Shown one piece after another: positions 13,345 through 21,762 of a stretch of 23,148 nucleotides of DNA. Numbering within the stretch: the stretch's first letter is position 1; the number at the start of each line of letters is the position of its first letter. Source of the stretch: a virus. Both the position numbers and the translations under genes were made by a program. Under the pieces are notes generated by a model, which did no database searches, had not been told where the DNA came from, and worked only from the letters and a program-made list of their open reading frames with translations. The DNA lies in IMG/VR virus record IMGVR_UViG_3300031565_007827, positions 1-23,148 of that record; one strand, 5' to 3'.

Positions 13345-14151
13345 ATGAGATGGTTCAAACATCTCTCCACTGCTTCGGACGATGAAAAACTATCAGAAGT
13401 TCTGGAGCTTCACGGGCTTGAGGGATATGGAGCGTATTGGCTTATATTGGAAAAGATTTCTTTTTTGATGGATGGGTCTAACAGCACAAAAGCAAGATAT
13501 TCTTTAAAAAAATGGTCAAAGTTTTGCGGAAAAAGTCCGAAAGTTTTCAGAAAATTTCTGGAAACTTTTGAGAAACTTTCTCTATTTAAAATAGAATTTT
13601 GCAAAAATAATCCAGAATTTTTAATAATTGATTGTCCTAACTTACTGAAATATAGAGATGAGTACTCAAAAAAGTCAGGAGACAATCAGGAGAGTGTCGG
13701 AAAAAAATCTGGCAAATATCAGGAGCAAGATACAGATACAGATACAGATACAGATACAGATACAGATAATATTGGTACACAAAAAGCAAAAGGAATAAAT
13801 CAAAACATTGATTTTATCATAAATCTTTCTAATAAACTTTTTACTCGGGACGGGTTTCAAATCAATTTAAAAGACTTCAATGCCAGAAATATGATTGGTC
13901 TTAGAATAGCAGAACAAGGATTTGATGTCGTGAAATCAGCTGTAGAACATTCAGTAAGCGCTTATTATGGATCTAAAAAAATGTATAAAATGTGTCACTG
14001 GGATAAGCTTTTTAGAGATACAACAATTAGAGATTTATACACTCAATCAAAATTATCACCACCAGCGGAAGAAAGTTCAGGAAACACAATCGCAGATCGG
14101 ATGACAAAACAATCTGATTTAACATCACAGGCAACAAGAGAGATACTTTAG
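13345..14151 (+). CDS. DUF4373 (Lin1244/Lin1753-type) replication protein, helicase loader-like
   Basis: The N terminus (MRWFKHLSTASDDEKLSEVL, then GLEGYGAYWLILEKI) is the Lin1244/Lin1753-like domain common in phage replication proteins. A linker carries six Asp-Thr pairs (residues 129-140) encoded by a perfect hexamer repeat. The C-terminal part (about 150-268) ends in a segment (KMYKMCHWDKLFRDTTIRD) like those of DnaD/initiator proteins. Position directly before dnaB fits an initiator or helicase loader, comparable to lambda O and P. Length 268. The function is inferred from domain and neighbourhood. It starts one base after the XRE gene. Confidence 0.75.
   Translation: MRWFKHLSTASDDEKLSEVLELHGLEGYGAYWLILEKISFLMDGSNSTKARYSLKKWSKFCGKSPKVFRKFLETFEKLSLFKIEFCKNNPEFLIIDCPNLLKYRDEYSKKSGDNQESVGKKSGKYQEQDTDTDTDTDTDTDNIGTQKAKGINQNIDFIINLSNKLFTRDGFQINLKDFNARNMIGLRIAEQGFDVVKSAVEHSVSAYYGSKKMYKMCHWDKLFRDTTIRDLYTQSKLSPPAEESSGNTIADRMTKQSDLTSQATREIL
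13729..13764 (+). repeat. Hexanucleotide repeat GATACA x6, in frame
   Basis: Six perfect tandem copies of GATACA, followed by a partial one (GATAAT), encode (Asp-Thr)6 in the linker of the DUF4373 protein. The unit is two codons, so gain or loss of copies keeps the frame. This allows length variation of the linker without inactivating the protein. Confidence 0.95.
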
Positions 14152-15507
14152 ATGAATTCTATAAACAACCAGGCATTATTAATCCCTCATGATTTTGAAG
14201 CTGAGCAGGCCGTGTTGGGTTCATTAATTTCAAATAATGGACTATTTAGCGATATTGCAAACATATTAACTCCGAATTCATTTCACATAGAAGCACATCG
14301 AAATATTTATCGCGCCATGCTTGATCTGATTGAAAAAAATGATCCTGCGGATGAAATCACTATAGGCGATCAGTTGAAAATGTTAGGTAAGTTGGAAGAA
14401 ATTGGGGGATATGCTTATCTGGCCCAGTTGGCTGAATGTGCTCCCGTCTCAGGCAATATAAAATATTATGCTAAAATCATTCAGGAACACGCAACTGTTA
14501 GAGATCTGATAAGCGGATTTACTGATATCACGAGAAAGGCTAGAGATCCACAACAAAACATTAGGGATTTACTCATCGAGGCGGAATCTATTTTAAACAA
14601 AGTGTCGCTTCAAAACAAAACAAACAAGACGGTCAGAATCGATGATTCGATTTCAAAAATCAGGGAAAAATTAGAAGAAAGAGAAAAAACGGGGGCCATA
14701 ATTTCAGGGATTCCAACGTGCTACGAGGAACTTGATAAGCTTATATCAGGATTATGCGCCCCTGATTTAATCACAATAGCCGCAGATTCAGGACAAGGTA
14801 AGACAACGTTTGCTTTGAATATCGTCGAAAATATCTACACGCTCACCCAAGAAAAAAAAGCTACATTGATATTTTCAAGAGAAATGGCTCATACACAACT
14901 AGCCGGCAGGATGCTTGCCAGTGTCGGAAAGTTTGATTCTAGAAAAATCAGAACTGGTAAATTTAGTCAAAATGATTGGGATAAATTGACTTATGCCGGG
15001 GAAAGAATTGGGGATAAACCAATTTATTTCAACGATAAAATCAGAGACTTTGATGAAGCGCTGTTTGAAGTTAGGCGACTTCACAGAGAAATAGAAATAG
15101 GGGCTGTTATTTTTGATTATCTTCAGCTATTTTCTGCGAAAAATTGTGGAAATCGCGAGAGGGAAATTGCTTATATGTCAGGATCTTCGAAGAATATTGC
15201 AATACAATTGAACATCCCCGTCATCCAGCTTTCGCAATTGAACAGGGGAGTTAAAAACAGAGAAGATAATGTCCCAGAGCTTTCAGATCTCAGAGAATCA
15301 GGAGCCATTGAGCATGATTCTGATATTATTCTTTTCGTTTATCGGCCGGGAGAATATAAGCCTAATATTGAAAATCTCAAAGGAAAGGCTTGGATAATAG
15401 CAGCTAAAGTCAGGGGAGGTCCGAAAGGTACTATTCCGATGCATTATAAAGGTTGGTGTAATCGATTTGATTCTTCTGATGATCCGAGCATGCAATCAAG
15501 ATTTTAA
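14152..15507 (+). CDS. Replicative DNA helicase, DnaB family
   Basis: The hexameric helicase that unwinds the replication fork. Of 451 residues, about 10-105 form the N-terminal DnaB domain (PHDFEAEQAVLGSLI at the start). A linker follows, then the RecA-like C-terminal ATPase. The Walker A is ADSGQGKTTF at 211-220, SREMA (the SLEMS position of DnaB) at 242-246, Walker B IFDYLQLF at about 320-327, LSQLNRGV and DLRESGAIEHDSD follow, and the arginine-finger region (AAKVRGGPKG) is near the end. Size and motif order are normal; no intein is present. It abuts the loader-like gene without a gap and has only a weak GAGAGA ribosome site, so translation is probably coupled. Confidence 0.95.
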   Translation: MNSINNQALLIPHDFEAEQAVLGSLISNNGLFSDIANILTPNSFHIEAHRNIYRAMLDLIEKNDPADEITIGDQLKMLGKLEEIGGYAYLAQLAECAPVSGNIKYYAKIIQEHATVRDLISGFTDITRKARDPQQNIRDLLIEAESILNKVSLQNKTNKTVRIDDSISKIREKLEEREKTGAIISGIPTCYEELDKLISGLCAPDLITIAADSGQGKTTFALNIVENIYTLTQEKKATLIFSREMAHTQLAGRMLASVGKFDSRKIRTGKFSQNDWDKLTYAGERIGDKPIYFNDKIRDFDEALFEVRRLHREIEIGAVIFDYLQLFSAKNCGNREREIAYMSGSSKNIAIQLNIPVIQLSQLNRGVKNREDNVPELSDLRESGAIEHDSDIILFVYRPGEYKPNIENLKGKAWIIAAKVRGGPKGTIPMHYKGWCNRFDSSDDPSMQSRF

Positions 15508-15510
15508 AAA

Positions 15511-15615
15511 ATGATGGATTCGATAAAAAGGATGATTTTTTCCGATGGTTCAATAATGGTTTTGATGGCAAAGCCATTCATTGAACCCATTTTAGTTATT
15601 AAACATTTTAAATGA
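15511..15615 (+). CDS. Possible micro-protein of 34 aa after dnaB
   Basis: An open frame of 34 codons, beginning MMDSIKRMIFSDGSIMVLMA, fills the gap between dnaB and the clamp-like gene. It starts three bases after the dnaB stop and its TGA lies in the ribosome-site region of the next gene. It has no Shine-Dalgarno site and would depend on coupling. The same DNA forms an inverted repeat, so coding is uncertain. Confidence 0.3.
   Translation: MMDSIKRMIFSDGSIMVLMAKPFIEPILVIKHFK
15547..15587 (+). repeat. Nested inverted repeat between dnaB and clamp-like gene
   Basis: The arms GGTTCAAT (15547-15554) and ATTGAACC (15580-15587) are perfect. Inside them ATGGC (15565-15569) and GCCAT (15573-15577) form a second stem with loop AAA. 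The downstream CATTTTAGTTATT is only moderately T-rich, so a weak terminator or an mRNA-processing hairpin are both possible. Confidence 0.5.
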
Positions 15616-15623
15616 GGAAAGTT

Positions 15624-16262
15624 ATGATTTTAGATCGTATGGAAGTTTTTTCAATGCTCAAATTCATTGAACCGGTTATTTCTTCTAAATCGGAATCTGG
15701 TAAAAATTGTCTGTTTGTTCGGTATGATGAAGGAAACCTGATTTGCTGCGGTGGTAACGAATTTTCGATAAAGAAAGTAGTTCTTACCGGAACAGGCGCT
15801 ATTGAACAATCTGGCAGGGCGCAGAAAAAAGGGACACTTCCAGGAACGTTTATGATCCCACGTCCTGAACTATTGGCATTTATCGCAATGATGGATGAAC
15901 ACAAAGTATACTGTAAAAAGATGGCTAAGAATGACCCAAGTTATTTACAGGTCGAAATCACCGATTCGGAGCTAATATCACATGACGGCTGTATCCCGTA
16001 TCATCAGCCGAAATACGAATTTAAAAATCTTGAAGTTTTTTTTCAAGTGAAGAGAGAAACTATTACGGATATTAACATCATGCAAGCTGATTTTTCCGCA
16101 TGTTTGACCGGGTTTAAAAAATCAGAAGTGATCGAAATAACTTTCACTGGGATTCAAAAACCAGTGCTGTTTCAGCAAGGCGACTATGAAGCGGTGATGA
16201 TGCCCCCTGTTGAAAAGAAAGAAGCCGAAAACACAAACGAACAAACCAGCATCGATGAGTAA
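15624..16262 (+). CDS. Putative short sliding-clamp (DnaN)-like protein
   Basis: The last structured part (residues about 154-196) follows the pattern of the final domain of the bacterial beta clamp. It has a helix (ADFSACLTGFKKSEVIEITF), then a strand carrying KPVLF, and it ends in YEAVMMPPV, like the YVVMPMRL end of DnaN. The middle (IPRPELLAFIAMMDEHKVY) also fits a clamp-like helix and strand. At 212 residues it is far shorter than DnaN (about 366), perhaps two clamp domains rather than three. It would tether a polymerase or other partners to DNA, which fits its place after dnaB. GAGG lies six bases before ATG 15624, preferred over ATG 15612. The assignment rests on pattern only. The C-terminal tail is acidic. 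Confidence 0.45.
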   Translation: MILDRMEVFSMLKFIEPVISSKSESGKNCLFVRYDEGNLICCGGNEFSIKKVVLTGTGAIEQSGRAQKKGTLPGTFMIPRPELLAFIAMMDEHKVYCKKMAKNDPSYLQVEITDSELISHDGCIPYHQPKYEFKNLEVFFQVKRETITDINIMQADFSACLTGFKKSEVIEITFTGIQKPVLFQQGDYEAVMMPPVEKKEAENTNEQTSIDE

Positions 16263-16731
16263 TCGGCTAACATTTGATGATCTCCTGGATAGGGGATCAT
16301 CTGAAAAATTTGAAGTTTCGCCGGATAAAAAAACTGGTCGACTTCGAGTTGTAAAAAAAAGTCAGATGCAGGCAAAACCTGAATTATATAAAAATGAGAC
16401 CGAGCTTAAAAAAGCTGCTGCCGATTTTCTTCAACGAATACCGAGATGCGAATTGTTCAAAACTGACAACGGAGCGCTAAGAGTTCGCGGTGGTGTCAGG
16501 GTGAGAAGCAGGGAACCAGGGATGACAGACCAACATTTATGCATACGTGGGTTATTTGTCGCGCTCGAAGGTAAAATGCCTGGAAAAGACCTGGACCCTA
16601 AATTAAAGCAACCTGAATACAGGGATAAAGTGCACCGGGGCGAGGGAATCCATATTACTTATCATTCACTTGCTGAGCTAGTTTCAGAGATGAAAAAACA
16701 TGGGCTATTAAACAAAAACTTTGAAATATGA
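16255..16731 (+). CDS. VRR-NUC domain nuclease
   Basis: A PD-(D/E)XK-type nuclease of the VRR-NUC family, known for structure-specific DNA cleavage and Holliday-junction resolution. Of 158 residues, the domain lies in about 47-150. An ETELKKAAADFL helix carries the first acidic residue, GMTDQHLCIRG holds Asp 92, and FVALEGKM gives the E-x-K pair at 105 and 107. A glutamine follows at 119 (LKQPEYRDKV), and GIHITYHSLAELVSEM ends the fold. It is just before the terminase, a common place for a nuclease that trims branched DNA before packaging. I chose ATG 16255, which overlaps the end of the clamp-like gene; the ribosome site is weak. Confidence 0.75.
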   Translation: MSNRLTFDDLLDRGSSEKFEVSPDKKTGRLRVVKKSQMQAKPELYKNETELKKAAADFLQRIPRCELFKTDNGALRVRGGVRVRSREPGMTDQHLCIRGLFVALEGKMPGKDLDPKLKQPEYRDKVHRGEGIHITYHSLAELVSEMKKHGLLNKNFEI

Positions 16732-16976
16732 AAACGCTAATTGAATTAGTTAAAGAAGATAAAAATATTTTCGATACTCCATTTGAATTTCATTCAAGCG
16801 TTTCATTTATGTCCGAAGACTTAGAGGATCTTTTCCGGTCAATCGTTACTGATTATGATTTAGAACTTGAAATAGATGAAAATAGCGTTTTGCATGCGAT
16901 TGATAGTTTCGGTGAATTATCATTCAAGCGGTTTGAATCAACAGCTTTTTTAAAGTGGGCACCGATAATTAAATGA
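16728..16976 (+). CDS. Small acidic hypothetical protein, 82 aa
   Basis: An unrecognised acidic protein of 82 residues (EDLEDLFRSIVTDYDLELEI) without membrane segment or cysteines. Both ends overlap neighbours by ATGA: the VRR-NUC gene before it and the terminase gene after it. It has no ribosome site of its own. Its place directly before GpA is where lambda has the small terminase gene, but it has no helix-turn-helix, so I do not call it Nu1. Confidence 0.6.
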   Translation: MKTLIELVKEDKNIFDTPFEFHSSVSFMSEDLEDLFRSIVTDYDLELEIDENSVLHAIDSFGELSFKRFESTAFLKWAPIIK

Positions 16977-18934
16977 TTGATACTTTTTTAAAGCAAGATA
17001 TTGACTATGCTGTTTCATCTGTAGAATCGCTCATAGATAAAAAGTTACGGCTACTCGTTTCAGAATGGGCTGCAAAAAAAAGATATCTCCCCCCAGAACT
17101 GACTTCAAAACCTGGCGCCTGGGATAATGATTACACAAAATATTTAGTCAAAATCATGGATTGCTTATCCCAGCGCTCTCCAATTCGTAAAGTCGCTATT
17201 CTTAAAGGGGCACAGGTTGGAGCATCAACCGGAATTATAGAGAATTTTCTAGGATACAAAATAGACCACGATCCGTCTGGAGTTTTATACATCAACGGAG
17301 ACGCGAACCTTGCAAAACGTGCGTTTGAAGTCAAGTTTGACAGAATGATTTCAAATTGCGGGCTATCCCATAAGATCAAAAATTTTGATCCTAACTCGAA
17401 AAAAACTGGATCAACAGCGGATAGAAAAGATTTTGACGGCGGTTATATCCTTGGTTATGGCGCAAATAGTCCAACAAAATTGAGAGATATTTCTGTCCCG
17501 GTAGCTATTGCTGAGGAGTTTGAATCATGGCCAGACACGGCAGGGAAAGAGGGTACTATCAATAAGTTATTTGAAAACAGGACCAAGAGTTTTGAGAATA
17601 CCCGCAAAATTCTTTATCAATCCACACCCCTCATCCTCCAGACATCAAAAATCTATAAACAATATCTTAGAGGGGATCAGCAGCATTATTTTATCCCGTG
17701 CCCGCATTGTGGACACATGCAATATTTACGGCTACAGGGCGTTAGAGAAGATGGTAAAAAGTTTGCCTTTCATTACGAAGTTGACGAAGAATTTAATTTA
17801 ATTATCGAATCTGTTTGTTACCTCTGCGAATTCTGCCTTAAACCCATTAAAAATTATGACAAAGAATGGTTTATCAAGCGTGGAGAATGGAGGCCAACAG
17901 CAAAACCGAAAGAACCTAATTTCGCCAGTTTTTGGCTACCGTCATTTTATGCCCCTGTTGGGATGTATTCATGGGAATCAATGGCGATCGAGTGGCTTGA
18001 CTGGTGGGATGAGAAGAATCAGAGAGTTAAAGACATTGAATCCTACAAAACATTCAAAAACACGGTTGAGGGTTGGCCATTCGAAGAACGCGGAGCTGCT
18101 CCTAAATATGAGAAAGTGATAACTCATAGGCGCGCAACTTATAGCCGGAATCAGATAAAAAATCTAATGTCGCTGAAGGAAACCGGGTCAAGAATTTTAG
18201 TTATCACTTGCGCAGCCGACGTTCACAAAGACCGGATCGACGTTGAAATATTGGGATGGTGCAGGGATGGGCGCACATACTCGATTGACTGGCGCAATCT
18301 TGAGGGCGACACGGAAGACCTGACTTCTGTAAAATCCCCCTGGGTAAAACTTTCAAAAATTATCGAACAAGAGGTTTGGAATTCGGATGACCATCAAGAC
18401 TATCGAGTCGATATCACGTTTATTGACGCTGGATACCGTACAGACGAGGTTTATCAATTCACGGCTCAATACTCAGAAGGCGTTTATCCGATTTTTGGAC
18501 GTGATAGTCTTCCAAAAAACAAGACATACAAAACACTATTTCACGAGTCAAAAAATAAATATGGAAATCCGTTTTACACGCTAAACGCCAATACCTACAA
18601 AGACAGAATTGCTTCTTGGCTTCGGTCAGACTGGAATTCTGGTGAACAGCAGCCATTTGGGTACCCGAATTACCCGGAGGACTACGGCGATGATTATTTT
18701 AGAATGTATGAAGCTGAAGAGAAAGTGACCGAATATCATAAGAAAACAAAACAGAGACTAGGGTTTTATTGGCGTCCAATCCCGAACAAAGCCAATCATG
18801 CCTGGGATTGCAGGTGCTATAATATGGCCGCGTTAGACTTTTTTGCTTATAATATTTGCGTCACTGAGCTAGGCCACGAGGGCATTGATTATGACGATTT
18901 TTGGAAACACATGGAACAATTGAGAGCTGCTTGA
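16973..18934 (+). CDS. Terminase large subunit, lambda GpA family
   Basis: The packaging motor and cos nuclease. Of 653 residues (lambda A has 641), the ATPase domain has a Walker A variant KGAQVGAST at 78-86 and a Walker B region VAIAEEFESWP at about 177-187, where the usual DE is EE. A zinc-binding insert follows with CPHC at 242-245 and cysteines 281, 284 and 287. The nuclease domain begins with ITCAADVHKDRIDVEILGW, Asp 415 being a likely metal ligand, and continues to GDTEDL. The family implies lambda-like cos packaging. The gene overlaps its upstream neighbour by ATGA. No adjacent Nu1-type small subunit is evident. Confidence 0.93.
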   Translation: MIDTFLKQDIDYAVSSVESLIDKKLRLLVSEWAAKKRYLPPELTSKPGAWDNDYTKYLVKIMDCLSQRSPIRKVAILKGAQVGASTGIIENFLGYKIDHDPSGVLYINGDANLAKRAFEVKFDRMISNCGLSHKIKNFDPNSKKTGSTADRKDFDGGYILGYGANSPTKLRDISVPVAIAEEFESWPDTAGKEGTINKLFENRTKSFENTRKILYQSTPLILQTSKIYKQYLRGDQQHYFIPCPHCGHMQYLRLQGVREDGKKFAFHYEVDEEFNLIIESVCYLCEFCLKPIKNYDKEWFIKRGEWRPTAKPKEPNFASFWLPSFYAPVGMYSWESMAIEWLDWWDEKNQRVKDIESYKTFKNTVEGWPFEERGAAPKYEKVITHRRATYSRNQIKNLMSLKETGSRILVITCAADVHKDRIDVEILGWCRDGRTYSIDWRNLEGDTEDLTSVKSPWVKLSKIIEQEVWNSDDHQDYRVDITFIDAGYRTDEVYQFTAQYSEGVYPIFGRDSLPKNKTYKTLFHESKNKYGNPFYTLNANTYKDRIASWLRSDWNSGEQQPFGYPNYPEDYGDDYFRMYEAEEKVTEYHKKTKQRLGFYWRPIPNKANHAWDCRCYNMAALDFFAYNICVTELGHEGIDYDDFWKHMEQLRAA

Positions 18935-18993
18935 TCGTTAAAAATGCTCTCCATCCTGCTAAATAAAATCAAAAACCATACCTAAAAATAAAT

Positions 18994-19022
18994 TTGACAG
19001 ATAAAAAATCATATCATATCAT
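18994..19022 (+). promoter_or_regulatory. Strong promoter directly before the head operon (leaderless)
   Basis: The consensus -35 box TTGACA (18994-18999) and the -10 box TATCAT (19017-19022) are exactly 17 bases apart. The next start codon is at 19029, six bases after the -10, where transcription itself should begin. The -10 lies in three tandem ATCAT units (19008-19022). No ribosome site precedes the start codon. Confidence 0.7.
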
Positions 19023-19028
19023 CAAAAT

Positions 19029-19283
19029 ATGGCTGAAAATACTTTCTGGATTACTGAAATTGCAAAAGCTCAGGCTCAGGTGTCAGCACTTAGTGACGCT
19101 ATAACCTTTCTCTATGCCAATCCACACAAGAGCTACACGCTTGACACCGGACAATCCAGTCAGCAAGTCTCAAGACCTGATCTTGACAGTCTACAGAAAC
19201 AATATGACAGCCTTTTGAATCGCATAGCGACATTAGAGGCGCGTTGCTATGCCGGAGGTCAACAAATAATCCCAGGATATTAA
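19029..19283 (+). CDS. gpW-like head-tail joining protein
   Basis: The 84-residue protein lies between the large terminase and the portal, the position of lambda gpW, and has a similar build. It opens with a helix (KAQAQVSALSDAITFLYANP), then a strand pair (SYTLDTGQSSQQVSR), then a second helix (LDSLQKQYDSLLNRIATLEA) and a short tail ending in a tyrosine. It would seal the portal and provide the site for the tail. There is no ribosome site; the promoter six bases upstream suggests translation from a leaderless mRNA. Its stop overlaps the portal start (TAATG). Confidence 0.7.
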   Translation: MAENTFWITEIAKAQAQVSALSDAITFLYANPHKSYTLDTGQSSQQVSRPDLDSLQKQYDSLLNRIATLEARCYAGGQQIIPGY

Positions 19284-21043
19284 TGCAAGAAACCGTTTCA
19301 AGGCGAAACGTATCTAAAGCAATGGATAGTTTGTATGGCTCACCGCGTCCCCAAAAAGTTGTAAAAAAAAAGATTGTCAAAAAACCTGCAAGACAAGAAT
19401 CACCTAATCTGATCCAGCAATCAATCTATCAAGTTTATACCAGAAATCTTTTCTCTTCCCTCTTCGATGGAGAAAAATTTCCAGGCGGTTTCTCTTCAAA
19501 ATTTGGTGGCGCTGGATATGAATATATTGATTATTGGGAATTGAGAGCAAAATCTGTTCAGCTCTTCACTGAAAATCTTTACGCTGCAGGTCTTATCAAT
19601 CGCTTAGTAACAAACATAATCAATACAGGCTTAAGCCTTGAAGCTACTCCGGTGACTGATATTCTTGCATTCACTGATGATGAAATGAATGATTGGTCAG
19701 AAAATGTTGAAAATCTTTATCGGATTTGGGGAAATCGAAAAGATTTAGTCGATTGGAAACAGCAAAATACAGAGGGTGAACTCCAGTCGCTTGCAAAGAA
19801 AACCGCTTATATTTCAGGTGATGTACTTGTAGTCATGCGCCAATCCCCTGTCACTGGATTGCCGATCACTGAAATCATCGACGGACAATATATTCAAGAT
19901 CCGGTACAAGGTGATTACAAAAAACAAGCGCAAACACGCGGTAATAAAATTGTTCACGGTGTTGAGATTGATAGCAATGGCAGACATGTAGCATTTTACA
20001 TCAATAAAACTGAAGGTTTAAAAGTCGTCTCCCGAAGAATCCCAGCCAATGGCCCTAAATCCGGTAGAAAATTAGCATGGTTGATTTATGGTTCTAAGCG
20101 ATTACTTGATGATGTTCGCGGCATCCCGCTCTTGGGACTTGTTGCCCAATCATTAAAAGAAATTGATCGGTACCGGGATAGCGAACAACGTGCAGCAGTC
20201 ATTAATTCAATGCTTGCAATGTTCGTCCGCAAAGATCAAGACAAGCCGGGCACGAGGCCCTTGAGAGGCGGCGCTCAAAGACGTGATCAAGTCGATATTG
20301 AGCAAGGAGACGGAACAAAAAGGGAATTTGCTGTTGATAAATGGCTTCCTGGAATGACTATTGATGAATTGCAGGTTGGTGAAGAACCTGTATCATTCGA
20401 CACCAAAAGACCGTCATCCGGGTTTCACGTCTTCGAAGAGGCGATTATTTCAGCAATCGGCTGGGCAAATGAGATTCCGCCAGAGATTTTAAAGCTTGCC
20501 TTTTCTTCAAATTATTCCTCTTCACGTATGGCAAATTCTGAGTTCAAGATTTTCTTGGACAAAGAAAGATTATGGTTTTCATCAAATTATCTCAAGCCAA
20601 GGTATGAGAATTGGCTAATTTCGATGGTATTAACGGACAGGCTCAAGGCTCCTGGACTGCTTGAGGCGTGGCGCGATATTACAAAGTTTGAAATTTATGG
20701 AGCTTGGATAGACAGTGATTGGGCCGGAGCTATTAAGCCTCATGTTGATCCGCAAAAAGAAACAAATGCTTATAAACTCAAGGACGAACAGGGATACTCA
20801 ACAAAAGCACGTTCTACTCGCGAATTGACCGGGATGAAATACTCTCGCAATATCAGACAACTTAAAAAAGAGAATCAACAACTTGCAGAAGCTCATAAAC
20901 CATTGATTGAAGCAGGACTGATGAAAACACCTGGGCAGCAAGTAGCTGAAGCTGATCAAAAAGCATTATTGACAGAAATGTTGGGAGATGTTGTAAAAAG
21001 TCTCGTTACAGAAACGATTGAAGAAATGAAGCTTATAAATTAA
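19283..21043 (+). CDS. Portal protein, lambda gpB family
   Basis: The dodecameric ring at the capsid vertex through which DNA enters. The 586-residue protein has the lambda-type portal features: a helix around LFTENLYAAGLINRLVTNII near residues 80-100, and the core with VDWKQQNTEGELQSLAKKTA and ISGDVLVVMRQ. Later segments are IDGQYIQDP, the RGIPLLGLVAQSLKEIDRY stem helix, and GWANEIPPEILKLAFSSNYS, followed by a charged helical C terminus. It is somewhat longer than lambda gpB (533). I chose ATG 19283, which overlaps the gpW-like stop with AGGA just before it, over an in-frame ATG at 19244 inside that gene. Confidence 0.93.
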   Translation: MQETVSRRNVSKAMDSLYGSPRPQKVVKKKIVKKPARQESPNLIQQSIYQVYTRNLFSSLFDGEKFPGGFSSKFGGAGYEYIDYWELRAKSVQLFTENLYAAGLINRLVTNIINTGLSLEATPVTDILAFTDDEMNDWSENVENLYRIWGNRKDLVDWKQQNTEGELQSLAKKTAYISGDVLVVMRQSPVTGLPITEIIDGQYIQDPVQGDYKKQAQTRGNKIVHGVEIDSNGRHVAFYINKTEGLKVVSRRIPANGPKSGRKLAWLIYGSKRLLDDVRGIPLLGLVAQSLKEIDRYRDSEQRAAVINSMLAMFVRKDQDKPGTRPLRGGAQRRDQVDIEQGDGTKREFAVDKWLPGMTIDELQVGEEPVSFDTKRPSSGFHVFEEAIISAIGWANEIPPEILKLAFSSNYSSSRMANSEFKIFLDKERLWFSSNYLKPRYENWLISMVLTDRLKAPGLLEAWRDITKFEIYGAWIDSDWAGAIKPHVDPQKETNAYKLKDEQGYSTKARSTRELTGMKYSRNIRQLKKENQQLAEAHKPLIEAGLMKTPGQQVAEADQKALLTEMLGDVVKSLVTETIEEMKLIN

Positions 21044-21400
21044 ATGCATATATCTTATTTAATTACTTTCAATGATGGAAATATATTCACATCCGGGGAC
21101 GGTCAATCAACATTTGGAGCAAGGTTAAAAATAATGCCAAATCCTGTAAACGTACCATGCAATGCGGATCAATGGACAAAAATTGCATCAGGAGTAACTG
21201 ATATCATGATCATAAAATTAGATGATACTCCTGATACTTCATTTCTGACTTATAAAGTTGCAGATGATCCTGAACCCATTGATGAAGACTTATCAAACGC
21301 TTTACGAATGGGATACATGAATCAATTCGCTTTTAGTGAGCCTGTTGATATATATGCACAGCCGCTTTCACTTTCGGCATCTTTTTCCATCTGGGCTTGA
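21044..21400 (+). CDS. Hypothetical protein after portal, 118 aa
   Basis: An unrecognised 118-residue protein, strand-rich, with no membrane segment or signal peptide. Segments such as HISYLITFNDGNIF and TDIMIIKLDD suggest a beta-rich virion protein. It starts directly after the portal stop and overlaps the next start (TGATG). A structural role is inferred from the head-gene context only. Confidence 0.6.
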   Translation: MHISYLITFNDGNIFTSGDGQSTFGARLKIMPNPVNVPCNADQWTKIASGVTDIMIIKLDDTPDTSFLTYKVADDPEPIDEDLSNALRMGYMNQFAFSEPVDIYAQPLSLSASFSIWA

Positions 21401-21762
21401 TGATTGAGAAAACACAGACATTGGAAAAAATGTTTGACAGACTTTTTTTGGATCTGGCTGAAATAAAAGAATCGATCAGACGAATACATACAAAACTTGA
21501 TGAAACAACGAGACAAACAACAGTGAATAATACAGCAATTATCTATATGCGCGAGCAAATCAAAGAGAATGCCAAAAAGGTTGAAAAAGAAGTAAAATTG
21601 ATAGATTCAAAGATCATTAAAAGCAAACAAGAGGCTATTCAAGAATCGCAAAGCAAAATAACTATAAAATTTTATTCAGCCTTGCTGGTTGGCTCTTTAG
21701 GATTGATATGTGGCTTAGTATCAATAATCGGTGTATTTTTAAAATTAAGATTAGGTTTATAA
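21400..21762 (+). CDS. Coiled-coil, tail-anchored membrane protein (XhlA-like)
   Basis: The 120-residue protein has a long charged helical part (about 1-90, for example KMFDRLFLDLAEIKESIRRI) and a single C-terminal membrane span (SALLVGSLGLICGLVSIIGV). This layout resembles the XhlA/holin-accessory family of phage lysis modules. It is out of place here, between portal and head protease, so a lysis role is doubtful; it may anchor head assembly to the membrane or be a moron. The ATG at 21400 overlaps the preceding stop; a TTG at 21397 is not needed. The following gene starts directly after it. Confidence 0.6.
   Translation: MIEKTQTLEKMFDRLFLDLAEIKESIRRIHTKLDETTRQTTVNNTAIIYMREQIKENAKKVEKEVKLIDSKIIKSKQEAIQESQSKITIKFYSALLVGSLGLICGLVSIIGVFLKLRLGL

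Noticed and set aside
13729-13764. CRISPR-like repeat
   Set aside because: The units are six bases, directly tandem without spacers, and encode an Asp-Thr linker.
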